From Lineus longissimus (Eukaryota > Nemertea > Pilidiophora > Heteronemertea > Lineidae): 60,000 bases of DNA. The stretch covers positions 8,248,001-8,308,000 of the forward strand of contig NC_088321.1 of the NCBI RefSeq assembly GCF_910592395.1, written 5' to 3'. The notes under the pieces are model-generated. The model was given only the letters and a program-made list of their open reading frames with translations, was not told the origin of the DNA and searched no databases. Each line of letters begins with the position of its first letter. Within the stretch, counting starts at the first letter, position 1. Of the stretch, positions 22,988-32,670 are shown piece after piece. The position numbers and the translations under genes are program-made.

Positions 22988-25900
22988 TTCCCGTGATTAT
23001 GGCGGGAATGTTTTTATCGCACACCCAAACTTTCTCTCCTTCGCAAAGATCTGACAACACCTGTACACCATCACGCCTGTCTGCGTTTTTTGCCATTTTC
23101 ATGCGATAATCCTGTTCTGTTTGTACAAGATTGTTTAGATCTGGCCATGCTGGCGCCAGCATATTTGGATGTTGCGGTAAGTTCGTACGAAGACGTCTCC
23201 CAAACAAAAGTTCGGCGGGACTGTACCCATGGTACAGTGGTGTAGCTCTGTAAGTCAGCAAAGCTAAATATGGATCCTTGCCTTTCTTCACTAGTTCTTT
23301 AACAGTTTTTACAGCGCGTTCAACTTCTGCATTCCCTTGCGGGTAAAGCGGGGAACTTGTAACATGTTGAAATGTGTACACATCGGCAAAGTCTGCGAAG
23401 TCCTGCGCTGAATACTGAGGGCCATTGTCAGAACGTACCCGTTCTGGCACACCATGTCTAGCAAAGATCGATTTAAGATGATTGATAGCAGCCCCCGACG
23501 AGAGCTCGGTCAGCTTAGCAATTTCGATATAGCGAGAAAAATAGTCCACCACTACTAGATAATGGCGCTTTTTAAACTCGAACAAGTCAGTGCCAACAAC
23601 CTGCCATGGTCTCTTAGGGAATTCGGTGGTAATATTTGGTTCATGCCTAACTACCCGCTCTCGAGCACAAATGTTACAGTTCTGGACTAGTGACTCTATT
23701 TGTGAACTGAGTCCCGGCCACCAAATTGATTCTTGGGCTCGCCTTCTGCATTTAGTGATACCTTGGTGGCCCTCATGGATTTTGTCCAACAGTTCTAAGC
23801 GCATACATGTAGGAATGACTATTCTGGTTCCCTTCATCAATAGTCCATCCATAACAGTCAGTTCACCGGCAACCTGGTAATATGGCAGTATTGCCCCTTT
23901 AACAAATGGTCTGTCCGGCCATCCATCTTGACAATACTTGACAACCTGACGGCAAACTTCGTCTTCTTCCTGTTTTTGACGGATTTCCTCGAGCCTTTTC
24001 TCCGTCGCAGGTAAGTGTTCAACAACCATGTCAACATACGCTTTTACATCCTGCGCAAATCCTTCCTCGACAGTAGACAATGGCGAAGATATAGGTGCCC
24101 TGGACAACGTATCTGCAGTATAAAGTTCTTTCCCCGGAACATGTACGATGTCATATGAGAAACGCATCATACGCAGTTTAAAACGTTGAACTCTCGCAGG
24201 CAATTCATCGACACTCTTCGAACCTAGTAGCGCAACAAGCGGTTTATGGTCCGTTTCTAGGGTAAAGCGCTTACCCAGAAGATACACTTGGAATCGGTCG
24301 CAGGCCCAGGCTGACGCCAATGCTTCCTTTTCCACCTGCGCATACCTTTTCTCAGTGTCCGATAATGATCGCGACGCATATGCAATAGGCTTCCACATAT
24401 CGTCCTCCTGCTTCTGTTTTATCACGGCACCTAACCCGAAAGAGGATGAATCCGCAGAAACAACAGTGTCCCAGCTTGGGTCGTACATTCCGAGTACCGT
24501 TGTAGAAGACAAACATGCTTTCAAATCCTGGAAAGCATGGTCCTGAGATGACCCCCAACACCATTGATTCTTCTTGCTGAGAAGAGACCTAAGAGGCTCG
24601 GTTTTGTCCGCTAAATTAGGAATAAACTTTCCCAACTGATTTACCATGCCAAGGAAACGCCTAATGTCTGACACATTTTGCGGTTTTGCCATTTTCTGGA
24701 TAGCGTTTATCTTGTCACTATCTGGAAATATTCCTTCGGCTGTGATCAAGTACCCAAGATACTTAACCCTGTCAACTGAAAACTCACACTTGGCCTCATT
24801 AAGTGTGACACCAGCATCTTTAAGTCTCTGAAGAACAGCTTTGAGTCTCTCATCATGTTCTGCCTGATCAGCCCCAAACACTAGAATATCGTCCATGTGG
24901 CACACTACCCCTTCCAGACCATCTAACATCTCCTGCATCCTGCGCTGGAAGATTTCAGGAGCTGATGAAATCCCGAAAGGAAGGCGGTTGAAAACAAATC
25001 TCCCGAATGGCGTTATGAAACAGCAAAGACGGGACGACTCCTTGCTAAGAGGAATTTGCCAAAAGCCAGAATTTGCATCTAGCTTAGAGAAAACTTTGGC
25101 TCCACTGAGCCGCGCTAGTGTAGAGTCAACTGATGGCAGAATGTAATTCTCACGTTTTACACTTTCATTTAACTTGGTTAGGTCCACACAGATCCTGACA
25201 GTTCCATTGGATTTTGGAACAACGACTATTCCCGCGCACCAATTGGTAGGCTCAGTTATTCTTGAGATCACCCCTAATTTTTCCATACGTAACAGTTCGG
25301 CTTTCACTTTATTATAGAGCGGTATGGGAACCCTACGTGGTGATGAAATTGCGTACGGATTCGCACTGTCTTCCAACTTGATCTCGTACTCACCAGTCAT
25401 TTTCCCAAGATTTGCGAAAAGTTCTGGGAACTGTTTTTTCCATTTGGTGAGTTGACTTTTACAAACGGCGCGGACTACTGACACAAGATTTAGCTTACGA
25501 ATCGCTTTATCTCCTAGCAACGGTTTTGCTAGGCCGCGCACAACATACACCTCTGCCAATGTAGTGTGCTGCCCTTTAGCAAGCTTAGCATGAAACATTC
25601 CAAGAACATCAAGCTTGTTACTGCCAGCTCCAACTAAGACTTTATTGGACTTGTGAAGTTTTCCGAAACTCTCACGATAATCGCGTAGCGGCAGGCATGT
25701 TACTTCAGCGCCTGTATCGATTTTCCAATCAAGCTCATGACCAGAAATTTTTACACGACTCGACCATAAGTTAAAATCGTCGTCCTCAGATTCCACGTTT
25801 ACCGATCCTAGAAATGCGGTTTGCTGATCTTCCGAAATCTGGATTTCGTTGACCCGTTTGCGCGTTCTACAACACTTCTTGTAGTGACCTACTTTCGCAC

Positions 25901-26720
25901 AAAAATGACATTCCGCGTCCTTAGCTGGGCACGGCCTTTTATCATGGTTGAGACCGCAGTTCTGACACGATTTACCCTTTCCTTTAGGCTTGGCCTGAGG
26001 TTTACCTTCAGCTGGCCTGCTTGGTTTGTCCTGCTGTTTTGCTTTATGACTGCCTGACTTTTTTCCTTTTTGGAACCCAACTTTGGCCACAACAGCCGGA
26101 GAAGTTGCTGCACGAAGAACACCTTGTTGCTTCTTGATTGATTCACTCTGGCGAGTTTTATCCATGGCCGTCTTTAACGAGAGGTCAGCGTCAAGTTGCA
26201 ACCGTTCTGAAAGTTTACTGTCCCGTAACCCAACGACAATTCGATCGCGAATTAATTCATCGTGCAAAGTTCCAAAGTCACATTTCTCCGCGAGTGTATG
26301 CAAGTCAGTTATGAAAGTATCGACACTTTCACCTTCTCGCTGGAAACGTTGGTTAAATTTCGCCCGTTCAAAGATCACATTTCTCTTAGGTTCAAAATAA
26401 CCTTGTAATTTGGTTTTGATTACTTCGTAATCTTTCTTCTCGTCATTAGTGAGTCTCAACGAGGTCAGAATGTCCTCTGCCTCATCTCCCATGGAGTACA
26501 CCAGCGTGTTGACCTGCTCCTCTCCTGACTTGGCAGCTAGGCCAGACACTTGTCGAAATCTGTCAAATCGCCGGATCCACTTATTCCACCCTTCAGGCTT
26601 ACCAAAGTCAAAAGACTCAGGTGGCTGCACTTGGAATTGTGCCATTGTTGTAATAACAGTAACAGGGAAGGGCAAAATGTCACGAAAGTTCCTTAGATTA
26701 TCTTCAGATTCATCATTCAT
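22929..26720 (-). CDS. gag-pol: Gypsy gag-pol polyprotein
   Basis: A single 1263-residue ORF encodes particle protein plus protease, reverse transcriptase (RT), RNase H and integrase. Gag starts at Met1 or, more likely from homology-type position, Met26 (base 26645). Two Cys/His knuckles lie at about 252-286, the second a CX2CX4HX4C nucleocapsid type. Protease has DTGA at about 335-338. RT has its catalytic MDD at about 609-611. RNase H has Asp near 757 and Asp near 824 (TDHKPL). Integrase has an HHCC finger at about 981-1019 and a catalytic triad at Asp1045, Asp1098 and Glu1134, giving DD35E spacing. No internal stops occur. Gag and pol fused in one frame is common in mag/SURL-type elements. 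The tail continues in another frame at 22706-22987. Confidence 0.93.
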   Translation of the reverse strand: MNDESEDNLRNFRDILPFPVTVITTMAQFQVQPPESFDFGKPEGWNKWIRRFDRFRQVSGLAAKSGEEQVNTLVYSMGDEAEDILTSLRLTNDEKKDYEVIKTKLQGYFEPKRNVIFERAKFNQRFQREGESVDTFITDLHTLAEKCDFGTLHDELIRDRIVVGLRDSKLSERLQLDADLSLKTAMDKTRQSESIKKQQGVLRAATSPAVVAKVGFQKGKKSGSHKAKQQDKPSRPAEGKPQAKPKGKGKSCQNCGLNHDKRPCPAKDAECHFCAKVGHYKKCCRTRKRVNEIQISEDQQTAFLGSVNVESEDDDFNLWSSRVKISGHELDWKIDTGAEVTCLPLRDYRESFGKLHKSNKVLVGAGSNKLDVLGMFHAKLAKGQHTTLAEVYVVRGLAKPLLGDKAIRKLNLVSVVRAVCKSQLTKWKKQFPELFANLGKMTGEYEIKLEDSANPYAISSPRRVPIPLYNKVKAELLRMEKLGVISRITEPTNWCAGIVVVPKSNGTVRICVDLTKLNESVKRENYILPSVDSTLARLSGAKVFSKLDANSGFWQIPLSKESSRLCCFITPFGRFVFNRLPFGISSAPEIFQRRMQEMLDGLEGVVCHMDDILVFGADQAEHDERLKAVLQRLKDAGVTLNEAKCEFSVDRVKYLGYLITAEGIFPDSDKINAIQKMAKPQNVSDIRRFLGMVNQLGKFIPNLADKTEPLRSLLSKKNQWCWGSSQDHAFQDLKACLSSTTVLGMYDPSWDTVVSADSSSFGLGAVIKQKQEDDMWKPIAYASRSLSDTEKRYAQVEKEALASAWACDRFQVYLLGKRFTLETDHKPLVALLGSKSVDELPARVQRFKLRMMRFSYDIVHVPGKELYTADTLSRAPISSPLSTVEEGFAQDVKAYVDMVVEHLPATEKRLEEIRQKQEEDEVCRQVVKYCQDGWPDRPFVKGAILPYYQVAGELTVMDGLLMKGTRIVIPTCMRLELLDKIHEGHQGITKCRRRAQESIWWPGLSSQIESLVQNCNICARERVVRHEPNITTEFPKRPWQVVGTDLFEFKKRHYLVVVDYFSRYIEIAKLTELSSGAAINHLKSIFARHGVPERVRSDNGPQYSAQDFADFADVYTFQHVTSSPLYPQGNAEVERAVKTVKELVKKGKDPYLALLTYRATPLYHGYSPAELLFGRRLRTNLPQHPNMLAPAWPDLNNLVQTEQDYRMKMAKNADRRDGVQVLSDLCEGEKVWVCDKNIPAIITGNAETPRSYTLETESPGQSS

Positions 26721-26920
26721 GGGCGCAACTCACTGTTCAGCACATGAAAAGTCACTGCACAGCACCTTTATATACATGATGCACACGAGATGTACATGCA
26801 GTCATCAGAAACATTTCCTCTGACTGGGGAAAGATTCACGAATCTTGGCTCAAAGCTCATCAACATCGACATCTCTCAACAAAATAACAGTCTCTCCCAG
26901 TTCATGAGAGTCTTCTTTAA

Positions 26921-26932
26921 CTTCTGACACCA
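26921..26932 (-). other. Primer binding site, tRNA-Leu type
   Basis: On the minus strand TGGTGTCAGAAG begins directly after the 5' LTR. Its complement CTTCTGACACCA matches a tRNA 3' end with CCA, and TGACA before CCA is typical of tRNA-Leu(CAG/AAG). The tRNA identity is from general knowledge, not from a search. Confidence 0.75.
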
Positions 26933-27098
26933 TGTTCAGTTGCCGATGGGCGTTCCGAAAGAAGATAACGATGGATTTAAACTCTGAACACTTGAAGTAT
27001 ATTTCTAGAACATGACAGCCATTTTGTACAGTACCCTAATCTATCACGAGGTGGCAGCACCTCAAACTCTATGACCCATTTATTCAGATTACACTACA
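26933..27098 (-). repeat. 5' LTR of the gypsy element
   Basis: Identical to the copy at 22114-22279; followed by the TCAAC duplication at 27099-27103. The promoter for the element would lie here. Confidence 0.93.
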
Positions 27099-27387
27099 TC
27101 AACTACCAGTTTACTTTTCACCATTTACTTGCCCGACTGTCTGGAATATCATATCAAAATTTCAGATTCACAACCCCACGCAGTATTTGATGCGTCGCGG
27201 TCAAACATTGACAATTGAACTGCTAAAAGGCTTAAAAAATCAATGGTGGTCTTGTCTCATACCAGACACGACAATCCAAACATACCGTCTTTGGTCAAAT
27301 ATTTTTTCACCAGGTAAAAAAGTACATGTGTCACTAAATTAAAAATCCACGAAGCTTTCATCCATAATCAATCCCGGTGAATTTTTC

Positions 27388-27458
27388 CTAGCTCAGCCGG
27401 AAGAGTGAATTAATATCTTCTAAGCCAGAGGTCCTGGGTTCAATCCCTGGAATGACCT
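27388..27458 (+). repeat. tRNA-like SINE head 1
   Basis: Contains CCTAGCTCAGCCGGAAGAG (A-box/D-arm-like) and GGTTCAATCCC (B box) with tRNA-like spacing, and AGCCAGAGGTC before the B box. The acceptor stem does not close, so it is a SINE or tRNA pseudogene rather than a working tRNA. Confidence 0.5.
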
Positions 27459-27649
27459 GTTACATTTGGCGCCAATCGTGGTTAAATGGTAATAATAATC
27501 TATTTCCTCGATGCTGGGCATGAATTGGCTGATAAATTAACTCTTTGAATCTCGGAAGAAGAACACGATTATGAAGACACAACTTTCCCGGACGGGGGAG
27601 TATTTAGTGGTGGCATAGTATATAGCCCTGGCTAGTGGGAATTTCCCTA

Positions 27650-27722
27650 TGGCCCAGTCGGTAGATAGAGTGATAACTTATCAACCAGAGGTCACGGGTC
27701 CAATCCCCGGCATGACCCAGGT
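27650..27722 (+). repeat. tRNA-like SINE head 2
   Basis: Contains GGCCCAGTCGGTAGA and, 30 nt later, GGTCACGGGTCCAATCCCCGG. It shares CCAGAGGTC and the AATCCC(T/C)GG(A/C)ATGACC end with the copy ~260 bp upstream, in the same orientation. It is a second copy of the same tRNA-derived family. Confidence 0.5.
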
Positions 27723-27729
27723 GCTTTTC

Positions 27730-28960
27730 GTCTCTTACAATAATCATGCAACAAATAGTGAGTATTTATCTTTGTTATGAGAGTAAGTGCTGTGAGAACA
27801 TTACGATGTAGTTTATAGTATATTTACCGCATTATCGGATTTCTTCTTCCTTTATCTCATTCACATTATTCGGACATCTTCAACGGCAAGAATATTCATT
27901 GATGCTATTATCAACTAAGCAGACAACCATTTTTAGGTGGCAACATGGGGTTGATAAGCGTGTACTCTCCAAGAAAATAAGACTAGAATGTGCTATTTAA
28001 TAAGATCTAATTTAGTGATCACTCTTTGAGACAACAAGAAGAGCGAAACGTGGATTTATAGATGATCCCGGTGATAATGAAATAATTGCGAACTTACACC
28101 TGCAGGCGTGCTGAAACTAATAAACGCACCGAAGAACATTATAGCAGAATGTAAAAAATATTTCAGACGCAAACAAGTTGCTTTTCCATTCCCATGCTTT
28201 CTGCTCATTTAGAAAGAGGGATCACTAAATTAGCTCTCAATATAAAGAGCCTGTTAGTTTCTCTCTTACTTCTTTAGATAGTGCTGTATTAAGTAGAGGA
28301 GTGCAATAATGACCCTGAAAAGGGATCGGAGGCATGTGCCAGTCGAAGATGACGTTTTATGATCAATCAGGGGTCAGCACTGTGTATGGCCTCGATTTAA
28401 ACATTCGTTCTGGGCATGGGGTGTGGTTTTTAAAATGTAGTGAATCTAAAATCGTCCATTTTACCTAATTGTGAACAAAAGAGCATCTTGGCCTACAGAT
28501 TTTCTTTCTAAGATATAGCAAGACGTGTTCACCCGGTTTACGAAACTGTTATCATATGCGTCAAATTCTTTTCGGCTGATTTATGCCTGTGAAGTTGGCA
28601 AGCTGTGAAACAATTAGGCGTGATGAATGGCGATCACAAAAGGGCATCCGAAATTTGGGTAGTAAGCGGTAGTGCCCCCTATCATCACCTAGGTCATTCA
28701 AATGCCGCCACCACTGTATTGTTTGTCAGCATCACTCCGAAAACACGAAACACGAAAATGTTTGGCCTTGTGAATCATATTAGCCTCGGAGACCAAAACG
28801 AGAGCGTACACGCACATTAACTACACTCCGTCATGCCACATGATACAGAAAAGTCAATCAGCGTTGTGAATCATCGGGATCCGCTTAAAAAAATCCAGAA
28901 AATATCAGGCTTCGCTTCCCCCTGCGAGACACACCGATGAACTCAGAATGATATAAATTA
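27730..28960. other. Intergenic DNA, no supported gene
   Basis: AT-rich; the ORF at 28605-28820 has no recognised domain. Nothing supported. Confidence 0.45.
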
Positions 28961-28963
28961 AGG

Positions 28964-29131
28964 AATTGAACCCGAGGCGGAGGACCTTGGTTGAGTTACC
29001 AAGACACTCGAGGGTGGAGCTAAAATACAGTCCAAACCCGAGCCGATAGGCGAGGGTTTGGACGAAATTTTAGCTCCACCCGAGAGTGTCTTGGTAACTC
29101 AACCAAGGTCCGAAGCCGAGGGTTCAATTTC
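28964..29131. repeat. Foldback palindrome, ~170 bp
   Basis: The left arm (GAACCCGAGG..., ACCTTGGTTGAGTTACCAAG, GGTGGAGCTAAAAT) is mirrored by the right arm (ATTTTAGCTCCACC, CTTGGTAACTCAACCAAGGT, ...GGGTTC), with two adjacent mismatches in the middle. The loop region itself forms a second hairpin, GTCCAAACCCGAGCC with GGCGAGGGTTTGGAC. This could be a compact foldback MITE. No target duplication is visible. Confidence 0.75.
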
Positions 29132-30300
29132 TATTCTAAAATACCTCAAACTTAAAAAGATAGGCCACGAAAATAACTTGAATATGTGCGAATTTGGCAA
29201 ATTCCATCCATCGCCTGCCCGGAGCGCCGGTAGCGCCGTTGTTTACATTATGTTACGGCAGCGTGCATAGGAAGTCCGCATCGGCTCGCTCAAGTGATGC
29301 TAAAATCCGCGCAAATGGGCTATTTGGAGCGTTTTTCTCAGCAAATATGTGTAGTGCTCATTAAAAAACTTAGGGTGGTTGATGCTTCCTTGGCTGATTT
29401 GTGTTTGAAGCAGTGTTTTGAGAGCCTAAAACTTCTGAAGTGAGCTGTGTGCATGGTTTCAACATTTTAGTGCAACCCGAGGGAACTTTGGTAGAGCATC
29501 TTGGTTGCGTGTCCAAAACACTCCACTCTCAGAACGAGGCTTATGCATTTTCCATTTAAAAGTTGACTTTACGGTACCAAGGTATTTTAGAATGCATCTT
29601 CAAGTGATTTCTCGCCAAAACATCGATAAAGTTAGCGGACTGTCCCGAAGGTTTCCGAATGAGCACATGGAATATCTGACAAACATAAACAAAGATGGTG
29701 ATTGGTTGAAGCCAAAAGCACGTGTGGAAAATCTCGTGCAAATAAAAATGTCGCGTCCGGGATGGGCAATGTCATTCTTGTAACACTTCAAAATACATGA
29801 ACTGCATGAATTGTTTACTACTTGTTCATGGTCGGGTCGTCCCTATTATGTCCCGGGTTCTATGTGTTCAGCATGATGAGGTTCTATGCAACTTGACTAA
29901 CTTTATTTTTTCACGATAAACGTAATGGTGTCATTGTTGTTACCGTTGTCGACAAAGATGCAATCTACAGGCTTAGAGATGCGCTGCACTTTCCTATCTT
30001 GAAGTGCAAAAATGGGACATTAGTTGAAAGCCAGGAAGCATTGTGCAATTTATTAGTGTATACACACAGAAGGTGCATAATCATTGGCCTGTAATGATCT
30101 TCTGAACCGATCATTGAAACGGCAGGCGATGTGTTGAGGATGACGTCATTGTCTTTACCGTTGTCGTTTATCGTTCGAGTTCTTAACCTCCCTGCTATCC
30201 CCCGAAAAAAAAAATTATCGAATTTTAAAGAGATAAGAGTTTTAAATAGATATATGTATCAGTTTTGAAAACGACAGGGTCATGTAACGGCTTTTTGCTA
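29132..30300. other. Intergenic DNA, no supported gene
   Basis: Short ORFs (29505-29783 plus and its shadows) have no recognised domain. Nothing else supported. Confidence 0.4.
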
Positions 30301-30317
30301 CATACAGAATCCATATC

Positions 30318-30372
30318 GGATCTCGGATTTCGGATTTCAGATTTCGGATTTCAGATTTCGGATCTCGGATGA
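30318..30372. repeat. Simple repeat of TTTCGGA/TTTCAGA heptamers
   Basis: About seven tandem heptamers alternating GGATTTC and AGATTTC, bounded by GGATCTC words. Confidence 0.8.
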
Positions 30373-30517
30373 TCCTTCCCGTCTTTCGTAGAACACAGCT
30401 CTGGAGCGCATTCCAACCAGCTGCAAGCAGGAGATCATGAAGGAAACCTTATTTGGTAACCAAGGCATTCCGAGCTGATGGCGGAATATAAACCCAGGGC
30501 AAGCATGGCAAAGACAT

Positions 30518-30560
30518 TCAATTCATTCAATTCAATTCAATTCAATTCATGCATTCAATT
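30518..30560. repeat. ATTCA microsatellite
   Basis: Tandem ATTCA units with one ATTCATGC interruption. Confidence 0.85.
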
Positions 30561-30707
30561 TTATTCTCGACTTGTATGGATTATTACTTCTCCAATATAT
30601 GAGCTGCTTCAATCTTGTGGTTATTCAATCTGCTTCTTCTTTCAACCTTCTACAGTGTACATTGTACTTGAAGCATTTACTTACTAGTAGAGAAGGGTAC
30701 TAGAACA

Positions 30708-30788
30708 GCTGGACATGTTGCACACTGTTCCAGATTGATGGATTTTTAATTAATCCATCAATCTGGAACAGTGTGCAACATGTCCAGC
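30708..30788. repeat. Perfect hairpin 1 (37-bp stem, 7-nt loop)
   Basis: 30708-30744 is exactly complementary to 30752-30788, with loop 30745-30751 (TTTAATT). The left arm begins GCTGGACATGTTGCACACTG. There are no mismatches or bulges. Confidence 0.95.
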
Positions 30789-30794
30789 ACATAC

Positions 30795-30875
30795 AATGAC
30801 TGTAAATCCGGGTCTGTGCTTGAATGGTCTTGTCTTAAAAGACCATTCAAGCACAGACCCGGATTTACAGTCATT
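30795..30875. repeat. Perfect hairpin 2 (37-bp stem, 7-nt loop)
   Basis: 30795-30831 is exactly complementary to 30839-30875, with loop 30832-30838 (GTCTTAA). It starts six bases after hairpin 1 and has the same stem and loop lengths but unrelated sequence. The left arm begins AATGACTGTAAATCCGGGTC. Confidence 0.95.
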
Positions 30876-30879
30876 TAGC

Positions 30880-31590
30880 TCTCCGTAACAATACGATATT
30901 TAGAAACAAGGAAACTATTACCCAAAAGGCATTAATAGTCAATTACAGAATAAAAGATTTTGCGCGGTGGGGCAAGATTAGCGGTGAGCGTTATTGACTT
31001 CGCCAGGCGCCAACATAGCGTTATGTTTATCGTAGGACTTCTTAACCTCTCTAAAGTTAGCGTTAGTGTTTATCGTATGACTTAAAACCTCTCTTATGTC
31101 CAACTATAACATGACTTTATTTCTTTGTTGCTTTCGAATTTGGTGCATATAAACACTGAATAGCTACATAAAGAATACATTGATTTGGTAGATTCTGTAG
31201 AAATATGTTCGCTTTTTATAAAATTGGCACATAGCAGTAGCGTTTTTCTGGGTTCTTATTCATATGGAAATGGTATATTTCCATGTGGTTTTATCTACGT
31301 GGTGTTGCTGATATCTGTTCATCGACGTATATATGGCGTAAATCCGATTGTCTCAGCCAGTATACGTCGATGGTGCATTCGACTATAGATCAAAACCAGT
31401 TTACAAGCGTTAAAAGTTCAAGAAAGGCCTCTCTCTCAGAAAGCAGGCAAGTGACTGGTTTGCTGAGGCGAAGAGTCCTGTGTTGGTGATCAACCAGGAT
31501 GTCGGGGAAGAAGAGAAGGAGTTAGGTGATGAGGGACTCAGTGCCGAGGAATATGAGCAAATTGTTGCAAATTCAGACTTTAAACTTCGA
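30880..31590. other. Intergenic DNA, no supported gene
   Basis: ORFs at 31185-31388 and 31283-31489 show no domain. From about 31490 the sequence may already belong to the BEL/Pao remnant. Confidence 0.4.
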
Positions 31591-31675
31591 AGCCGAGGCC
31601 GAGCAAGAAAAATAAGCAGTCGCCACAGAAGAATTTAGACTTGCTCAATTTGCGGAGGAGAAAGCGTTTATGAGC

Positions 31676-32070
31676 TTTAACGGCAAAGGCGAAAATATGA
31701 TTTGGAGGCTAAAAGTGAAAATCTCCTGTGCCAAAGCAGAACTGGTGGCTAGATTTGTGGTCCCTGTTGGGAAACCTGTTAGTGTTTATAGTTCAAAATC
31801 AAGTTGCGCGTTTCTGAATACGAGGGCAGTGTCAGTGGGATCCTACTAGAATTGTCCTCCGAAGAGAACAGTTCTAAAATTTCAAAATCCCAAGTCAAGG
31901 TATGACATAATCATAAAGTAAGTCATGTAATAGGTCTTGTCAACATGATGGAAGCAATTGTCTGATTACAAGGGGCAAAAGTTATAGGTGATGTCATTTT
32001 CACTGCTGTTTTAGATTTTACCAGAGATAGGCCTACAAATTCGAAGTATTAAATCCTAAATTCAGTTGAA
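31676..32070 (+). repeat. Internal duplication, copy 1
   Basis: About 390 bp that recur at 32285-32670 in the same orientation. Shared landmarks include GGATCCTACTAGAATTGTCC, GTATGACATAATCATAAAG and GATGTCATTTTCACTGCTG. The two copies differ by many point changes and small indels, so the duplication is old. Confidence 0.8.
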
Positions 32071-32284
32071 AACAATTAAAAGTCGAATGATGGCGAAGCG
32101 AGAGGGCGTGTCAACGAGGTCAGGACACTTGGCACTTTCGCCAACATCTTTTCATCAGGAGACATCTTGACCCCCTATTCTCGAATATCAGGGTCAGTCG
32201 TGTGCTCTTCTACCACACACATAAATCAAAAACTTGGTAATTTATAGGTGCCAAGTGAAAAGCCCTGAAGTTCAGGATGCTTTT

Positions 32285-32670
32285 GAGTTTAACTGCAAAA
32301 GCAAAAAAAATGATTAAATTGAAAATCTCCACTGCCAAAGCAGAACTGATGGCTACATTTGAGATCTCTGTTGGAAAACCCGTTAGTAATAGGTCAAAAG
32401 CAAGTAGCGCGTTTCTGAATCCGAGAGCAGTGGGATCCTACTAGAATTGTCCTCCGAAGAGAACAGTTCTAAAATTCCAGAATCCCAGGTCAAGGTATGA
32501 CATAATCATAAAGCAAGTCATGTAATAGGTCGTGTCAGCATGATAGAAGCAATTGTCTGATTACAAGGGAAAATGTTGTAGGTGATGTCATTTTCACTGC
32601 TGTTTTAAATTTTACCAGAGATAGAAATACAAATTCGAAGAATTAAATCCTAAATTCAGAGGAAAACAAT
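32285..32670 (+). repeat. Internal duplication, copy 2
   Basis: Second copy of the segment at 31676-32070, inside the BEL/Pao remnant. The spacer between them (32070-32285) is unrelated. Confidence 0.8.

Larger units (their letters stand above)
22114..27098 (-). mobile_element. Complete, recent Ty3/gypsy LTR retrotransposon, 4985 bp
   Basis: The element lies on the minus strand and has every expected part in order. These are the 5' LTR (26933-27098), a tRNA primer site, one gag-pol ORF, a purine tract and the 3' LTR (22114-22279). A TCAAC target duplication flanks it. The two LTRs are identical over all 166 bases as read here, which means insertion was very recent relative to the mutation rate. 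No envelope-like ORF is present. The only visible defect is a possible frame break at the extreme end of pol (near 22950). Confidence 0.93.

Noticed and set aside
22929-26823. Several plus-strand ORFs opposite gag-pol
   Set aside because: Shadows of the long minus-strand coding frame without domains.
27388-27458. Functional tRNA gene
   Set aside because: Internal pol III boxes are present but no acceptor or anticodon stem closes.
30708-30875. Ordinary pre-miRNA genes
   Set aside because: The stems are completely perfect and the loops only 7 nt, unlike normal miRNA precursors, which have mismatches. A small-RNA role remains open but is not claimed.
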